A DNA stretch of 64,000 nt from Prorocentrum cordatum (Eukaryota > Sar > Dinophyceae > Prorocentrales > Prorocentraceae): contig CAUYUJ010019592.1 in the NCBI GenBank assembly GCA_963575745.1, positions 87,501-151,500 on the forward strand, in the 5' to 3' direction. The notes beneath the pieces are model-generated. The model saw nothing but the letters and a program-made list of their open reading frames with translations. It had not been told where the DNA came from and ran no database searches. Every line of letters starts with the position of its first letter. Positions within the stretch are counted from its first letter, which is position 1. A program made the position numbers and the translations under genes. Below, in pieces: positions 55,231 through 64,000 of the stretch.

Positions 55231-55764
55231 TCACCGCCGCCCATCACCCCCGCAATCGCGACCCTCATGGTCATCGCGAAGGTTCGCGACGCGGTCCTGG
55301 CCCTCGCGAATGTTCGCGATCGTGGCGACCTGGCTCGCGATAGTGGCGGCCTGGCTCTCGATCGTGGCCTTCTGAGCTTCGATCGTGGCGTCGTTGCTCT
55401 GAATCTGCTCATTCAGCCATTTGATGTAGTCATCGCGCTGATTCAGGGCACGATCAACCACGGAGGCGATCACACGGCGATGATCATCAGCCGACTCGAG
55501 CTGCTGGTTCACATCAGCAACCATGCGGTCCGCCGTATCCTCGACGGGGCCGCTCCGCCACGATCCACCACCAGCATAAGCCGAGGACGAGCCGTCACCA
55601 ATTGACGCCAATTCGGGCGGGGAGGTCGACGGTGGGTGGGCTGGGCTGATAACCGTTCTGCACCAACATATACGGAGGATGGCGAGGAGGATGAGGACGA
55701 GGATACCAATGATGACGAGGACGGGGGCGGTGGAGATCACGCTGCTCAGACAGCGATCGCACAT
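55231..55764 (-). CDS. Single-pass membrane protein with coiled coil (177 aa)
   Basis: Minus strand from ATG 55764. Residues 8-34 form a strongly hydrophobic segment (APVLVIIGILVLILLAIL) following MCDRC, a probable signal anchor. A Ser/Pro/Gly linker and an acidic/helical region (DTADRMVADVNQQLESADD) follow, then heptad-like tandem repeats ATIEAQK-ATIESQA-ATIASQV-ATIANIR, a coiled coil of four 7-residue units. The last ~15 residues run into the trinucleotide array. It is divergent from the small gene at 55836 and the only convincing minus-strand gene in the element. The combination of membrane anchor and regular heptads is hard to get by chance, so I call it a gene. Confidence 0.6.
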   Translation of the reverse strand: MCDRCLSSVISTAPVLVIIGILVLILLAILRICWCRTVISPAHPPSTSPPELASIGDGSSSAYAGGGSWRSGPVEDTADRMVADVNQQLESADDHRRVIASVVDRALNQRDDYIKWLNEQIQSNDATIEAQKATIESQAATIASQVATIANIREGQDRVANLRDDHEGRDCGGDGRR

Positions 55765-55835
55765 CGTCGACGGATGCGATCATCGTCGCAGCGTTCTGGC
55801 ACAGATCGCGCCCGTCTCTCTTCTCTATAGCCACA

Positions 55836-56430
55836 ATGCCGCGCATGCATGAAGATATCAAAGCACTCCGAGCCCTGCATCGCCATGAGGATAGACTGTT
55901 TAGGAACCAGCAGCTTGACACCGCCATCAAGCACAAGGCCAACAGCCTCAAGAAGGCGAAGCAGATGGACCGCAAGGCGACCTTGTCGCCGCGCCGCGCG
56001 CTGTCGGGACATGCTTGCATATGCATGCAGATATGATATTGTTGTTTGGTGCGGTGTATGTACACCAGAAGAGCGGTGTGATATGATAGTTCTGGGCTAG
56101 GTTGTGGGGTGTGTCTGATGTTGTCGGCGTGATCCCGCCTGGTTGTGCGTCTCACGGCGGGCGTGGTGACGCCTATCGCCACACCTATCCCCCCCCCCCC
56201 CCTCCCCCACCATCCGACATGCCCCGCCCGTTCGGTGCGAGGTGATGCAGTGCTTCAAGGCGTACGAGAAGGCCAAGAAAAAGGCCGAGGACGCCGAGTA
56301 CGCTTGGCTGCAAGCGTGTGAGCACGCCGTGGACTTGCATGGGCAGCACGATCGGGCAAGGAAGCTGGTAATCGACACAGGGGGCTTGTACAGAGCACGG
56401 GGGCGCAAGGCCTTAGGCTTCGGCGCGTGA
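55836..56430 (+). CDS. Small helical cargo protein A, two exons (102 aa)
   Basis: Exon 1 55836-55955 (ATG, 40 codons, ends SLKK), intron 55956-56241 (286 bp, GC...AG), exon 2 56242-56430 (VMQCFKAYEKAKKKAEDAEY ... stop). The junction is chosen because the second gene downstream (56677-57120) breaks at the same protein position (ASKK / VLEKFKKFEAAKKK) and in the same phase. GC-AG introns are common in dinoflagellates. The product is charged and almost entirely helical (RHEDRLFRNQQLDTAIKHK; EYAWLQACEHAVDLHGQHD), probably coiled coil. Its function is unknown. A degenerate spliced-leader-like sequence (GCAGCGTTCTGGCACAG) lies about 35 bases upstream. Confidence 0.65.
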
Positions 56431-56676
56431 GTGCGTGGATACGCAATTAGGACCGAGTGTGTAAACACCGTTTCCCAAGAGTTGTGCCTGTCGCGGGGAG
56501 GGCGGGCGCTTCGCGCCATGCGCTAAGAAAACAATGCCTGGATCGAGCTCGTCGGGGCAGCGTTGCAACCATTGCAAATCTGGGGTCAATTGTTAGGGGG
56601 GAGTGGGGGATGTGTGGCTTATCGGCTCAGTTGCAATAGGTTTTGCACAAGTTATCGGTTCAGTTGTGGAGGGGCA

Positions 56677-57120
56677 ATGGGCAAGTCCCGCAAGACGATC
56701 GCGATGGATGCCCAGGCTCGCCAGGACTGGAAGGAGGACAAACATGTCAGGCTGACCAACGCTAACATCACCAAGGTAGCATGCAAGGCCGAGTTCTTGT
56801 GTGCATCGAAGAAGGTGGCCTCGTGTGTGAAAACACGTTAAACACTCATTGCAATGACATTAGCCGCCGCACTAGCAATTGCAATTGCATTTGAATTTGG
56901 TGGCATTGAATGCCTGTGCCCTGTATATATGCGTTTTGTTTTAGCGCACGATTCCCAGGTTCTCGAGAAGTTCAAGAAGTTCGAGGCCGCCAAGAAGAAG
57001 ATGGAGGAGGCCAAGAGCGAGTGGATGGAGTCGATCGGTGATCGCATCGATGCCCACGCTGAGTGGGAGAACGCGTGCGAGCAGCACGCGAGCATCAAAT
57101 CAGAGCGCATGCCGCGCTGA
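56677..57120 (+). CDS. Small helical cargo protein B, two exons (99 aa), paralogue of A
   Basis: Exon 1 56677-56814 (46 codons, ends CASKK), intron 56815-56958 (144 bp, GT...AG with a pyrimidine-containing CCCAG end), exon 2 56959-57120 (VLEKFKKFEAAKKKMEEAKS ... MPR stop). Same order, phase-0 junction and helical KAKKK/EAKKK repeats as the upstream gene, so a tandem duplication. Without splicing, exon 1 would read only 8 more residues before a stop and exon 2 has no ATG before the homologous segment. Function unknown; charged coiled-coil protein. Confidence 0.65.
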
Positions 57121-57435
57121 TGGGGCCGTGTCGGGCGAGGCTTCGCAAGTGCGATGATGTGTTCAGATTCGCAATGGTCCACGTCAAATGATCAGTGGTC
57201 ACGCCAATCATGCCTTACATCTGATTAGCATGCCGAGCAAGGGGGTGGACCCATCCAAGTCAGTGTTTGTCAAGCTGCGCCCAGCCGTGGCGACGACGAT
57301 GGCTGACCCCCCCCCGCCCCCCGAGAGGACTACCACCCCCCCGAGAGGACTACCAACCCTCGCGCTGTTGGTTTGTTCGACACCCCTGTTGACCTTTGCC
57401 TCCTCGGCAAGCGTGCACGCGTCATCGTCGTGGGC

Positions 57436-57457
57436 TCCGTAACCAGTTTGGCTCAAA
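57436..57457 (+). other. Dinoflagellate spliced-leader relic 3
   Basis: TCCGTAACCAGTTTGGCTCA... matches the spliced leader at 19 of 22 positions; 43 bases upstream of ATG 57501. The start of the leader is preserved, so the relic is complete. Confidence 0.88.
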
Positions 57458-57500
57458 CAGTTTTGTGAACTTTCATATCGCTTTCTGCTGCGTAGCAACA

Positions 57501-58964
57501 ATGACGTCGATACGTGATGTGCTGGCCGAACTCAATCATATGATTGATTGGCATCATACCCAAGTCGGCTGCGGACTCGACGCAAAGACATGCGCCGACA
57601 ACCAGATGCAGTCGCTGTTGTCGAGAGTGCGATCCTTCGGAACGATCAGCACTGACGACGCTACGCTCTTGGTGGGCACAATTCGGGACAATGCGCTCCC
57701 AGACTGGTCCCCTGATCATATTGCAGAAATCTGCACGGCGGTGGGGCAGAAGACGGGTGCGCTGACCAGCACCGCAGATAAGAAGTGGCAGAAGGTAACT
57801 GCATTATCGCGCTTCCTTTCGGCATCTGAGGCGACCAAGTTAAAGAGCGGCGACATGTCGCAGAAGGCGATGATCGCCATGGTGCGCAAGAGGGCCCATG
57901 CGATCGGCATGTACACTCTGTCCGAGGGGAGCAAGGGTCAACTCGCAGCGGTGGTATCGTCCCAACTCACTGGCGTTACCAACGACATGTGGTACGACAT
58001 TCTGGTGCAGGTCAAGCTGAAGCTGGCTGCCACGAAGGCACGAGACTGGAAACACAGAACTACATGGGAATACGATTCTCCAGACTCCCTCGAGAGCGAA
58101 TCGTGGCACTATACCGCGTACCCCGAGGGAGACCCGCCACACGGGCAGGACTGGTACATCGACGAGCCCGACTTCGTGCGACTGAGCAGTCGCCTGATGA
58201 AGGGCGGCAAGCACGCGGCCAAGCAAGTGCGGGACGACCGCCCCGCCCCGCCGCCGCCGACCGCCCCGCCTCCCGCCGTTTGCGACTTCGGCGCCTACCA
58301 ATCCATGTACGGGACGATGAACGCGTACCATATGCACGCTCATCCAGGAATGGTGCCTCCGCCAGGGATGGCGCCTGGCCAATCGTCACACTCTTGGTCG
58401 CCCCCGCCAGGGATGATGCCGAAGCCCAAAGCGCCACCGCAAGATGCGCCCTCACCACAGGAGGCGCCCCCGCCTGCGGCCCCACCAGCCGCGGGAGGAA
58501 TGCCCGCCCCGCTCGGCGACTTATCTGATGAGGAGGCAGCGCTTCGCAAGACAATGCGCAAGCGTAAGGAGGCCGTGGCCCTGAGTAAACGTCCAGCAGC
58601 TGCTGGGGGCGATGCCGATGGCGTCGAGGGCGCCGACGACGATGGCGACGAACTCGCCGACGAGGAGGGGGGCCCGCCGAAGAAGGTCATGAAGGGCGCC
58701 CCGCCGAAGAAGGCCATGAAGGTGGTCATGCGGAGGCCCTCGGCGAAGCCGAGGCCCACGGCGAAGCCGAAGCCGCTGCCCAAGGCCCCGCTGACGGGGG
58801 CCCCGAAGATCGAGTACCGCGCGGGGTATATACTCACGCAGCCAGACAAGTCCCAATACAGGGCTGTCCTGGGGCGGTCCGACAGGCGCATCCGCTGGGA
58901 CACGGGCAGCACGCGCCAGGAGGCTTTCACCAAGGCGATGAAGTTCATAGACGAGCGCTCGTAG
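57501..58964 (+). CDS. Unknown cargo protein with Pro/Ala linker and basic C-terminal domain (487 aa)
   Basis: ATG 57501 is the first after the spliced-leader relic; the frame is intact. Residues 1-200 are a folded helical domain (IRDVLAELNHMIDWHHTQVG ... KKWQKVTALSRFLSASEATK ... MVRKRAHAIGMYTLS) with possible SAP-like helix pairs around residues 120-160. A Pro/Ala/Met-rich linker follows (residues 245-345), then basic KRKEAVALSKRPA and KKVMKGAPPKKAMKV repeats, and a C-terminal ~45-residue beta-type module (EYRAGYILTQPDKSQYRAVL ... WDTGSTRQEAFTKAMKFIDE) resembling integrase-type DNA-binding folds. Likely a DNA-binding protein; that is inference from composition and pattern. Confidence 0.8.
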   Translation: MTSIRDVLAELNHMIDWHHTQVGCGLDAKTCADNQMQSLLSRVRSFGTISTDDATLLVGTIRDNALPDWSPDHIAEICTAVGQKTGALTSTADKKWQKVTALSRFLSASEATKLKSGDMSQKAMIAMVRKRAHAIGMYTLSEGSKGQLAAVVSSQLTGVTNDMWYDILVQVKLKLAATKARDWKHRTTWEYDSPDSLESESWHYTAYPEGDPPHGQDWYIDEPDFVRLSSRLMKGGKHAAKQVRDDRPAPPPPTAPPPAVCDFGAYQSMYGTMNAYHMHAHPGMVPPPGMAPGQSSHSWSPPPGMMPKPKAPPQDAPSPQEAPPPAAPPAAGGMPAPLGDLSDEEAALRKTMRKRKEAVALSKRPAAAGGDADGVEGADDDGDELADEEGGPPKKVMKGAPPKKAMKVVMRRPSAKPRPTAKPKPLPKAPLTGAPKIEYRAGYILTQPDKSQYRAVLGRSDRRIRWDTGSTRQEAFTKAMKFIDERS

Positions 58965-59161
58965 CCGCTTGTCTGCTCTGCTCATCGCCGATCGCGACTT
59001 CTCGCGATTTGTTTCGCTGTGCTATAACGCTTGTGTGCATTGTTCATGTATGCCTGCATGGTGCAATGTAAAATGCAAGTCGTTGTTCCATCGTATGCGA
59101 GGGGCACCCGTCGCACAATCCTCTGTTGCGATTGCAGATATCGCATTCATGCTACCATCAC

Positions 59162-59183
59162 TCAGTAGCAGTTTTGGCTCAAG
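59162..59183 (+). other. Dinoflagellate spliced-leader relic 4
   Basis: TCAGTAGCAGTTTTGGCTCA... matches the spliced leader at 19 of 22 positions and ends 2 bases before ATG 59186 of the transposase. Confidence 0.88.
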
Positions 59184-59185
59184 CC

Positions 59186-61278
59186 ATGTCGGCGGGGCCA
59201 CCGAAGCGTCGCAAGACAGACGCCGAAGCACTGATTGAGTTACACAGAGGCCCATATGTATCTGAGCGGAGTCTTACATACATTCTCAAGTACGTACGAG
59301 ATAATGGTATACCAGGTAACATTTCGCGTTATGCGCAGTACAGCGCAAGGCAGAAATTAATCGGTGCCGAATCGAACCAGTACGGTGACGTGCTTGTCGG
59401 CATTGATATGCCATTGAACAGCGGTAAGAGCTTCAAGAACTGGGCGCGCGCCCCTGGCCCGTACTTGTACTCGACGGCGAAACGGAGTAAGGGGTTCAGA
59501 GATCTGTTGCGCCGCCAGCTCGCCAAGCACCCGTGCCCCCTAGCACCCCCATGGCGCATCTGCTTATATTTCGACGGTATCTCACCGCGTGACCCGTTGG
59601 CCAAGGGCAAAGACCACCGAGGGGTGGATGCTGTATACTGGTCGTTTCTAGAGTTCGATGAGTTCTTGCAGGACGAAGACGCATGGCTCGTGCTCAGCAC
59701 CGCTCGGGTTTCCAAAGTGAGGGACATGCCTGGAGGGATCGGGCAGTCGGTTGCAATGACGTGCAACGAGCTCATGTTCAATACGTCTGGCGGGGTGAAC
59801 TTTCGTACGACTGGAGTTATCTTGGACGTGTCAGAAGCAGGGGATGCCACAAGGCACGCGACTATAATCGCGAGGTTGGGCTGCACTGTGGGCGACGAAG
59901 AAGCCCTCCGTGAATTCCACATGAACAAAGGGCACGCGGGCACCAAACCGTGTGCCATCTGCAGGAACGTGCTCAACCAGAAGTTCGACTATGCGTCGCA
60001 CGACACGTCTGGTACATTTATATCGGACGCATGCCTCGACAGAAGCAAACGCGTCGTCAACACAGACGCGCAGATCGTTGCTATCTTGGAAAGGCTACGC
60101 CCCGACTGGGAGAGGCACGACCGCGGTGAGATTAGCGACAACAAGTGGAAGGAGATCACGCAGCTAAAGGGTTGGAACTTTCATCCGACGCACGTTGCCT
60201 TGGACGCCAACCTCGCCTACGGTGTCATGCGCTCCTCTGCTTCGATTGGATGCACATCTATAGCGTCAATGGCATCGTAGCTAAAGAAGTGAAAGCTTTC
60301 ACTGAGAACAAGGCGGTTTGCAAACTCTGCAGCGCCGAAGATCTCAACGACTATCTTTCAAACTGGACATGGCCCCACAAGTTTCATGCCGCCAATGCCG
60401 TGTTCGCACAGGGCGAACTACAAGCAAACGCATCGCAAGAGCTGTCTATGATTCCCGTGCTGGCGCACTTCATCAGGCAAGTCATTGCCAAGCTGCCTGA
60501 TGCAGGCGCCATCTCGGGTCATATTGCAAGTTTACTTGCACTGTGCGATGCCATTGATATGGTTATTCTCTCGCCCAGGGGCCTCGCGACTGCACGTGAG
60601 CTGGATGTCGCCGTGATGAAGCATTTGGAGCTACACACGCGCACATACGGGACTAAATATTGGGTTTACAAACACCAAATGGCAACTCATCTTGCCGACA
60701 TGTACTTCAAATTCGGACCCTTGAACTGCTTCGTCCACGAGCGGAAGCACAAAGTTTGCAAGAAGTTTGCAAAGGACCATCTGTGCATGAGGACCCCCGA
60801 GAAGTCATTGATGATGCAGCTCACGGCGCAGCACAGTTACGACATGGAGCACTTCAGCATCTCAACGACGCTGGTCGACCCCGTAGCCGCCACCAAGAAG
60901 CTCATGGGCGTCTTGAAGGAGTTGCGTCCGCAAACGCAATCGGCATCATCGAGCCTCACGGCGTGGACCAAGTACGGGCCGATCCATAGAGGAGACATAT
61001 GCTTGCTGGGACGTGCTGCAGGACATGCAGCCGTGCAGGTCTGGTTCCATGTAGATTGTGACACAGAGACTGCGCCCTCAGGGCCTCTATGCTTAGTCTT
61101 GGAATTGCAGACTCGGCACGTGCACAGCGCAGATTACTATTCTAGGTACTCCATAGACGAAGATAATAATCCCGTGCTCATTCCTTTGGACTCGCTGAGG
61201 CACCCTGTGATTAACAGGCGTCTCGGCGATGCAATCACTTGCATTTGGCCAGTTGAGTATCGCAAATTGGAATGCTGA
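59186..61278 (+). pseudogene. TNP2/Transposase_21-like transposase (one frameshift)
   Basis: ATG 59186 lies directly behind a spliced-leader relic. About 697 codons if the single frame change near 60.23 kb is ignored. Residues around D130 (ICLYFDGISPRDP), D214 (VILDVSEAGD), the zinc pair GTKPCAIC (C256, C259), FDWMHIYSVNGI just after the frameshift, and LNCFVHERKHKVCKKFAKD near residue 550 follow the order of conserved blocks in CACTA-type transposases (acidic DG, D, CxxC, HD/DWMH, ER). These are DDE enzymes that cut at the inverted ends. The first frame runs to 60280, the second opens from 60145; one base is missing or extra. Last gene before the right end, 232 bp away. Confidence 0.7.
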
Positions 61279-61439
61279 CGCGTTTGCGATGTAGAAGTAT
61301 ACATCTTCACATCAATGAATACATCGTCAAAACATCCCGCAAGAAACACAACATCGAAATTGAAACAACATTGAACGCCCCAAAATCAAGTATATGCTAG
61401 CAGAAAAACTAGCATGTTATCCGAAATAAATCAACATGC

Positions 61440-61510
61440 GAACTTTTATAACTGAGTTATAACTAAGTTATAACTCCGCCTAACAGTTACTAACTTCAAA
61501 TGCCTTCAGG
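61440..61510. repeat. Right end: TTATAAC repeats and terminal inverted repeat
   Basis: Three TTATAAC-type units, then CTCCGCCTAACAGTTACTAAC and the terminus CCTTCAGG (61503-61510). Read inward it matches the left end: CCTGAAGG, ATTGA-like, CTGTTA, GAGTTAT and AGTTATAA in the same order, with an extra 9-10 bp. Confidence 0.8.
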
Positions 61511-63960
61511 CAGTCGCGTAGCTGGCGGTTTGCGGAGGTTCCCATAATGCGGTCACGGATTTGCGCCGTTGCTTCTAGGGCCCAGCCGCGAGGAGCACCG
61601 CAGAGCCTGGAGAGGGCACCCACCGTGGCTCTAAGCATCCGCTCGTCGCCGAGACTCGAGTCTGCCCTGTCCGCAGATGCATGCCACAAGTCGTTCGGGC
61701 TGTCTGTCATGCGTCGCCATGCCGCCAGCAGCTCCGCGACGAGCCATGAGGGGGAATAGCTGGTGGTTTCTGGCAGGAGGTGCGGGGGACAGATGCGGCT
61801 GGCTATGGGCGCGCATCGAGCGCCTACTCTGGCCAGCTGGTAGGAGACCTGGGTTCCCAGCGCATCGAGGGGGTGTCCTGGGGCCTGGAAGTTGTCGGGG
61901 TACAATCCGTCGACTGCAAGGCACCATGGGGTGGCTAGCCTGTGGCATACGACACACATGGGGGCCTGGGGGCCCCGTATAAGCCAACCGCCACAAGACC
62001 CGCACCTCGTGGAGGGGTGGAAGAGAAGTCTCCGAACATTATCCTGTGGGACGTGGTGTTGAGGGGCCAGGTTTCCTCGGGCGCCTCATTGCCTTCCAGC
62101 ATGACCCCTGGCATGCCCAGAGAGCGTGACCCCGCGCCCGGCATGGCGGGAGCAGCCCATCCGTTGGGCCCTGTGCCGCACTGACCTCTCGATAGGACAT
62201 CGTCGCCCGCGTCGATCCATTGCCCTCTGTCGACGGCCCAACTTCTGACCTCCCCGTGGTCTGGGAAATGTACTCGGTTCTGGCGATGCTCGTGGACGAG
62301 GTAACGGCATATTTTGACTCTGAGGTCGTGGTCGGGGTCCATTTCCCGCATATCTGGGGCGGCATCGCGCCCCAACCTCGCGAGGCCAAGCATGGAGTCC
62401 GGGAGGAAGTCGTCTGAAGGATCCCTCATGCCGATGTCCATGCAGAGAGCTGCGTAGCGAAGGGCGTCGCATTCAAGGTGTGCTGCGAACATTTCAGCAT
62501 CAGTTGGGTTCTCGCAGTCAAGCCGCTCTGTCTCGATGTCGGGGCCCTGCGCATCGAAGGGCCAGTACCTGGACTGGGTCTGGCCCTACCCCTCCTAGTC
62601 TTGCCTCGTGGTCCGCCCCTGTTATGGACCAGACTAGCCAGAGGAGGTCGAGCTGGGCAAGCGCTGGACCAATGGCGTAATATTGTTGCTCGGGTCCGTG
62701 GCCAGGTTGCTGCCCCCCACCGCGCTCGGGGGAAGCCCTGAGCGGGTCGGGCACGCCGCCCAGGTGTTGGGGTCACGGCTCGAGCCCAGGGTTCCCGGGG
62801 GGGCGGCGGTTCCAACAGAAGTGCACCAGAAAGTCTAGTCCTAAGCGCATCTCTTGGGTGCGCATCCCGTCTGCGGACGACAGTTCTCTCCAGGGGCCCA
62901 CACGAGGCTCGTGGTGGGCTGCGAGCGCCGCGAGAGTGCCCCCTCGAACGGTCTCTCTGGGGTCTGCTACTCGAGGGCCGTGGTAGGGCCCATCGGCCTC
63001 CCAGCCTCCGCTCCGTTGAGGGTGGGAGCGTGGTCTAGTCAAGCCGGGAGCGTAACGGTAGTTGAGGGTCGAGCGCCTGATGGGTGAAGGATCCCTCTCT
63101 GAACTGTCCGATTCGCCCTGCCAGAATCTGGCGTTGTCCGGGGATGAGCCGGGCGGCAGCCTCCTTACCCGCGTCGGCTTGAGCCAGGGGGAGACGGTGG
63201 AGGTGAGAGGAGGCCTGGAGGAGGATCGATCGGGATATCCTGGGGAACGGTATCCGATCGGGCCGCGACCGCGCGGGGCCCCCGTCTAGCGGCGCTGGCG
63301 CCGCTGCCAGGGGCGCCTGCGTTCGGTTCCCCTTCATCGGGAAGGACCTCTCTCCTGATCACCCCCTCGGGCTGTGGCGGCCCCCTGGCCCGACTGGGTG
63401 AAAGGGGAGTGCGGGGGAGATGGCGCAGGGTCCACTGGGAGCAAGCGACTGGGTAGGCCTGCCGTCCCCAGCCACTTCTGGTGGGCCCCCTGGCTCACTG
63501 GCACCGTGGGCTGCCTGTGCGGCCCCTGATGCGCCGAGGCCTGCGACTCCTAGCCCGACGCGATCGGGGCGGTTCTCGTTGGCAGCTCCCCCGTGGCAGG
63601 GGCTTCCTGTGTCTGGGAGACCTAAGGCCATCTCCTCTGCCACTCCTTCTGCCACCCTGGGCATTTCACCCGCCCCCTCGTGCGCGCGGCTGTGCCTCGA
63701 GGGGCTGCGCGCGCAGGCGCTTGCTTCTGGGTTGGACATCCCCCCCCCGCGCCTCCTCCACCCGTGCTCAGACTGGGGGGGGCGGGGACGTCCAGGGGAG
63801 GTCTGAAAGGCCGTTGATTCTGGTCACGTTCTGCCCTGGCAGCCCCTGCTGGGGGGCCAAACATGGGGAGTGGGTCGAGAGTGGGGCGCGCGAGGGGTGA
63901 GGGGGGAGCGGGGAGTGGCCCCCCAGGGCTTTCGGGGTTCTGTCCGTCGGCGATCATGAT
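61511..63960 (-). pseudogene. Retrotransposon N-terminal region, part 1 (upstream of the large insertion)
   Basis: Minus strand from about 63957, continuing off the right edge. Pro/Ala/Gly/Arg-rich frames at 63957-63165 carry no domain. From 63042 come more ordered segments (GLDFLVHFCWNRRPPGN; ECDALRYAALCMDIGMRD; DHDLRVKICRYLVHEHRQN). At about 62015-61945 a second frame has CGSC-x12-CVVC, a zinc ribbon, followed by SPSWLVAELLAAWRRM and RQLRD, where the 14.7-kb element cuts the frame. Several frameshifts (near 63.36, 63.1, 62.75, 62.5 and 62.03 kb). Likely the ORF1-like part of the same LINE whose enzymatic domains lie at 33.6-40 kb. Confidence 0.55.
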
Positions 63961-64000
63961 GGTTGCATTCTCGGGGGACTCGGGCCCTCCCGAAGAGCCT

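Larger units (their letters stand above)
46833..61510 (+). mobile_element. 14,678-bp multi-gene DNA transposon inserted in the retrotransposon
   Basis: Left end CCTGAAGGAATTGA, right end (read inward) CCTGAAGGCATTTGA: inverted termini. The bases CA lie immediately outside both ends (46831-46832 and 61511-61512), a 2-bp target duplication. Removing the element and one CA joins the minus-strand codons CGC GAC to TGG GTC CCC in phase, so the retrotransposon frame reads through (LRD-WVPG). Inside are at least six plus-strand genes, including a TNP2/Transposase_21-like transposase. Short duplication and this transposase fit the CACTA/EnSpm branch, but the termini are not CACTA, so the superfamily is provisional. 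The size and cargo are unusual. Confidence 0.85.

Noticed and set aside
54843-55343. Long Val/Pro/Arg frames on both strands near 55 kb
   Set aside because: Products of the GTC/GCC array; only the minus frame that leaves the array (55231-55764) has real structure.
56600-56670. Spliced-leader relic before small gene B (two GGCTCAG/GGTTCAG words)
   Set aside because: Alignment needs several gaps and fewer matches than the four accepted relics.
46833-61510. Integrated giant virus or virophage instead of a transposon
   Set aside because: No capsid, packaging ATPase or DNA polymerase frame seen; the transposase, short duplication and inverted ends fit a DNA transposon better.
61480-61959. Natural C-terminus of the retroelement protein at 61480
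   Set aside because: The last codons (after RQLRD) and the stop lie inside the inserted transposon's inverted end; the true frame continues at 46832.

Overview
The window looks like nuclear DNA of a dinoflagellate. The key evidence is at least four relics of the dinoflagellate spliced leader (consensus core GTAGCCATTTTGGCTCAAG), each sitting just upstream of a plus-strand coding frame at 47.2, 49.8, 57.4 and 59.2 kb. Supporting evidence is the very high content of microsatellites and GC-rich minisatellites, an intron with GC-AG borders, and an APE-type non-LTR retrotransposon that carries a DNA cytosine methyltransferase, a combination already known from dinoflagellates. I cannot name the genus. 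I saw no tRNA, rRNA or CRISPR.

Layout. 1-20 kb is gene-poor: tetra-, tri- and dinucleotide arrays, minisatellites, a 77-100 bp satellite (9.76-11.04 kb), several short inverted-repeat elements (159, 171, 171 and 97 bp), two dispersed-repeat pairs, and one decayed reverse transcriptase remnant (2.7-4.8 kb). 20.1-22.8 kb (minus) is a decayed repeat-rich reading frame whose C-terminal part is paralogous to the frame at 25.9-27.1 kb. 22.9-23.95 kb is an extremely GC-rich low-complexity block.

25.9-46.83 kb and 61.51-64.0 kb (minus strand) form one long, frameshift-ridden coding array. Read 5' to 3' from the right edge it holds an N-terminal region with a CxxC-x12-CxxC zinc ribbon, a RING-H2-like module, a Dnmt3-like cytosine-5 methyltransferase, an APE endonuclease, a reverse transcriptase and RNase H. 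After a recurrent 27-33 bp leader-like motif comes a second unit: zinc finger, UPF1-like SF1 helicase, cysteine-rich modules and a conserved C-terminal domain.

46,833-61,510 is a separate 14,678-bp insertion into that array. It starts with CCTGAAGG and ends with CCTTCAGG, is flanked by a 2-bp duplication (CA), has TTATAAC-rich subterminal repeats, and its removal joins the two halves of the interrupted retroelement frame exactly in phase. Its plus strand carries a TNP2/Transposase_21-like transposase (one frameshift) and at least five other genes, most with their own spliced-leader relic. It also contains a 296-bp nested palindrome made of six copies of a 27-bp palindrome. I read this as a large, multi-gene, cut-and-paste type transposon that assembled cargo partly by mRNA recycling and then jumped into an already decaying methyltransferase-bearing retroelement. 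The multi-gene transposon, the nested palindrome and the helicase-bearing unit are the parts most likely to be undescribed.
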